Origin: F0422 sp963518085
GTDB taxonomy: Bacteria > Bacillota > Negativicutes > Veillonellales > Veillonellaceae
DNA length: 64,000 nt
Assembly (NCBI GenBank): GCA_963518085.1
Contig: CAUQIB010000002.1
Coordinates: forward strand, 116,049 to 180,048
Direction of reading: 5' to 3'
Shown: piece by piece, positions 61,795 to 64,000 of the stretch
How positions within the stretch are numbered: the first letter of the stretch is position 1
Layout of the letters: the number at the start of each line of letters is the position of its first letter
Made by a program: the position numbers and the translations under genes
Notes under the pieces: model-generated
Database searches by the model: none
What the model saw: the letters and a program-made list of their open reading frames with translations, nothing else
Told to the model about the DNA's origin: nothing

Positions 61795-63348
61795 CTATTG
61801 ACTGAAAAATTCTTTTACTTCTTTTAGCCGTCCTTTTGTACAAGAAACATATAGTTCATCGCCACACTGTAACAGGGTTGTTGCCACTGGTACGAGCGGT
61901 TGCCCTCCTCGATCAATACTAACAATGATGGCTCCCCTCGGTAATTCAATATCTTTCAACATCGTATCTACATAAGGACACACTACTGACAATCGTGTTT
62001 GGAAAAATGTTTGCTCTTCCTCCGCGCCTACAATGCCTTGGCTCATACGAAGTAATAAATTATCGTAAATTGGCAATTCTTTCATAAATTCTGCCGTTAA
62101 GTATGCAATGATTGCCACCGTTCCTACTTGATATATACTGTGAAAGCTATTTGTCATTTCTAGAACAAGTAAAATCGCTAACAAAGGAGTACGCATAGAA
62201 GCTGCTAACATGCCTGCCATACCACAAATGATGAAACTACTCCCGAATGCATTAGGAAGTATATATAATTCTACCAATATACTATGCATCAACGCTCCCA
62301 CTGCCGATCCAATCACCACCATAGGGAGGAAAATACCCCCTTGAGCACCATTACCATAGCAAATAGAGGTTAAGATAATCTTGCCTATAACAATATATAA
62401 TAGCAGTTGTAATGTCTGTTGATGCTCAACCATCATACTAACTACATCATTGCCACCACCTAGTAACAGTTGTGAATCTAACCCTAAAAGTGTTACCCCA
62501 AGAAATGTAAGTGAAATTTTCCACCCTCTAGAAATAGGAAGTGTATCATACACAGATTTGACGCCCACAATCATTCGATTAAAAAGGATTCCAAAGAAAC
62601 CTACTCCCACACCTAATATAAAAAGTGTAGCAAAATATTCGATAGGAATACTTTCCATTACAGAGAAACCCAATGACGGCGTTAGACCAAACACCAAAGA
62701 AGTAATTAAATTCGCCGAAATGGTAGCAGAAAAGGTAGGAATCACAAGTTTAGGATAAAAACTCTTGTGCACCTCTTCAAATACGAAAATAGCCCCTGAT
62801 ACAGGTGCACTAAAGGCAGCAGTCAGTCCCGCCGCGGCTCCAGCAGATGTTAAAATTCTATCTTCCCGTAAAGAGCTACCAAACCAATTCGACAGTAACT
62901 TTCCAGTTGCACCGCCAAGCTGTACGGATGGCCCTTCCCGACCTACAGAGAATCCAACAATTCCGGTAAAAGCGCCCCCAAAGAACTTGGACACCAAGGT
63001 AGGGAAGGGATTCATATTAAAGATTCCCTTCATTTCCCCTTCAATTTGAGGTATCCCTGAACCTCCAGATAAAGGAGCCCACTTGAGCAATAGATGACAA
63101 CCCCAACCGAGAATCATCATGATTATCGTCCAAATCACGATTTGTTCCACTGTCGCCGTCGCCATAAATTCGTGGCGATAGTCATTGCCCCAGTGAATGA
63201 TATATCTGAAAGCAGAGCCAAGCGTACCTGCCACGATTCCAATAAGAATACCTTTTACAATTAATAAAAGAAACTCTTCCCTGTCAAAAGTATTAAAAAA
63301 TTCGATCTTAGGTCTTTTAAAAATATTGTTTCGTTTATTATGTATCAT
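61795..63348 (-). CDS. ClC-family chloride channel or H+/Cl- antiporter with TrkA-C domain
   Basis: A 517-residue ClC protein. The selectivity-filter motifs are intact: GSGIP (about residue 95), GREGPSVQLGG with the gating glutamate, and GGIFLPM. A Glu in FVFEEVHKSFYPK sits where the proton-path glutamate of ClC-ec1 lies, so H+ coupling is plausible. The C-terminal 90 residues form a TrkA-C-like regulatory domain (VSIDRGGQPLVPVATTLLQCGDELYV), which binds nucleotide or related ligands in other transporters. AAGGTGA precedes ATG 63348. Probably linked to acid resistance or volume control. Confidence 0.94.
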   Translation of the reverse strand: MIHNKRNNIFKRPKIEFFNTFDREEFLLLIVKGILIGIVAGTLGSAFRYIIHWGNDYRHEFMATATVEQIVIWTIIMMILGWGCHLLLKWAPLSGGSGIPQIEGEMKGIFNMNPFPTLVSKFFGGAFTGIVGFSVGREGPSVQLGGATGKLLSNWFGSSLREDRILTSAGAAAGLTAAFSAPVSGAIFVFEEVHKSFYPKLVIPTFSATISANLITSLVFGLTPSLGFSVMESIPIEYFATLFILGVGVGFFGILFNRMIVGVKSVYDTLPISRGWKISLTFLGVTLLGLDSQLLLGGGNDVVSMMVEHQQTLQLLLYIVIGKIILTSICYGNGAQGGIFLPMVVIGSAVGALMHSILVELYILPNAFGSSFIICGMAGMLAASMRTPLLAILLVLEMTNSFHSIYQVGTVAIIAYLTAEFMKELPIYDNLLLRMSQGIVGAEEEQTFFQTRLSVVCPYVDTMLKDIELPRGAIIVSIDRGGQPLVPVATTLLQCGDELYVSCTKGRLKEVKEFFSQ

Positions 63349-63435
63349 ACTATCACCTTAATTACCTTAATAATAGGTATAGTATACATGGTTACAGTTG
63401 ATTTGTCATTATGTAAAATTATCGATATCCCAATA

Positions 63436-63480
63436 TAAAAAGTCAGAATGATGAAGATCTTACTCCTTAATCATTCTGAC
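63436..63480 (-). terminator. Terminator of the 63522-63878 gene
   Basis: Perfect 11-bp stem GTCAGAATGAT/ATCATTCTGAC with T-run on the minus strand. It also separates this gene from the ClC gene. Confidence 0.9.
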
Positions 63481-63521
63481 CTAGTATTAATATTTAATTT
63501 AGATAGATATATATAATCTCG

Positions 63522-63878
63522 TTATTTTTTCAATGCATCGATAATTTTTTCTGTATTTTTATCAGCATTATCCATTAATTTCATATTTTGTTCTCTTATA
63601 TTAGTATCCGAAAGATGTCCTGTAATTAATAAGTTAATATAGTCTTTACATTCAATAGCTTTAGCTTTCTCAAAAATAACAAATGAAATAACAGTAACAG
63701 CACCGGATGTAGAATTTACAAGCAGAATCGTCTCAAATGAACTTAGAATCGTTAATATTGCGTAAATACTAATAACGATACCATAAAAGGTATTATCGCC
63801 AAGCATACCTAATCCCAATAAAAGGAAAAATATTCCCCATAATAAAGATTTAAAATTTAGTTTAAAGCTATCATCCAC
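63522..63878 (-). CDS. Small membrane protein, possibly 5'-truncated
   Basis: A 118-residue reading with two hydrophobic spans (about 12-30 and 32-56) and a charged tail (EQNMKLMDNADKNTEK). The GTG at 63878 has no good ribosome site, and the frame stays open upstream for about 70 bases (translating LIPLGKASRSLPVNQ...) until a TAG near 63950. The gene may therefore start at a non-standard codon upstream or be a 5'-deleted remnant. No family recognised. Confidence 0.5.
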   Translation of the reverse strand: MDDSFKLNFKSLLWGIFFLLLGLGMLGDNTFYGIVISIYAILTILSSFETILLVNSTSGAVTVISFVIFEKAKAIECKDYINLLITGHLSDTNIREQNMKLMDNADKNTEKIIDALKK

Positions 63879-63957
63879 ACTAGAAATCTGATTTACAGGT
63901 AAACTTCGGCTAGCCTTACCAAGGGGAATTAATTTGAGAATTGTATATAAATGCTAT

Positions 63958-64000
63958 CATAAGAATGTACAGAAATGACGATATAAGGATGTACAAATTT
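63958..64000. repeat. Short direct repeat at the right edge
   Basis: ATAAGAATGTACAGAAAT (from about 63958) and ATAAGGATGTACAAATTT (from about 63983) match at 15 of 18 positions, 25 bases apart. The window ends within this region, so more copies may follow. Confidence 0.5.

Overview
The window looks like the chromosome of a diderm (Gram-negative) Firmicute of the class Negativicutes, most likely Veillonella or a close relative. The DNA is AT-rich. It carries a Firmicute-type ctsR-mcsA-mcsB-clpC operon and an infC-rpmI-rplT operon with a Firmicute-style attenuator. It also has an outer-membrane TonB-dependent receptor, a lipoprotein NagZ and several signal-peptide proteins that imply a periplasm. 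Pyruvate:ferredoxin oxidoreductase, pyruvate carboxylase, anaerobic cobalamin genes and cytochrome bd fit an organic-acid-using anaerobe that tolerates some oxygen. The genus is inferred from gene content, not from a marker gene. I saw no insertion sequence, prophage, CRISPR array or rRNA.

Layout. 1-1686: 5' part of gap (minus), a small unknown gene with a very short leader ORF, and tRNA-Leu(CAA). 1801-4880: cobalamin genes cbiK-cbiL-cbiA. 5024-9528: CtsR stress operon with heptad repeats around its promoter. 9712-10420: ferritin with a structured, repeat-rich 3' region. 10689-13977 (plus): three-gene metal-handling operon (G3E GTPase, G-domain/permease fusion, TIGR03943-type protein). 14144-15991: three small exported proteins. 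16272-20969: a 1565-residue TonB receptor that appears to carry a second beta-barrel, behind a Fur box. 21201-28436: M16C protease, membrane protein, M18 aminopeptidase, Mrp ATPase and an aminotransferase. 28518-33057: pyruvate carboxylase and an RluA-type pseudouridine synthase.

33073-33344 is a promoter, three 60-bp tandem repeats and an intrinsic terminator, which I read as an undescribed structured small RNA. 33376-40571 is a seven-gene minus-strand operon built around a Ycf46-like AAA+ ATPase with two zinc-ribbon proteins, a coiled-coil membrane protein, unknown helical proteins and NagZ. 40779-43463: fructose-bisphosphate aldolase and a SpoVB/MurJ-type flippase. 43820-45103: infC-rpmI-rplT with its leader; infC appears to start at AUU. 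45255-50548: PFOR, divergent LysR regulator and a small membrane protein. 50662-50728: a perfect 26-bp palindrome. 52062-58793: rrf2-cydA-cydB-cydDC, with CydD and CydC fused in one chain. 58975-63878: phosphate permease with its DUF47 partner, MoaB, a ClC transporter and a possibly truncated small membrane protein.

Likely joint functions: central carbon flow (gap, fba, PFOR, pyc), metal and iron homeostasis (Fur-controlled receptor, ferritin, G3E operon, Mrp), protein quality control (Clp/Mcs, M16C and M18 peptidases), oxygen scavenging (cyd) and corrin synthesis. The strongest leads for new biology are the tandem-repeat RNA, the AAA+/zinc-ribbon operon, the double-barrel receptor and the GTPase-permease fusion.
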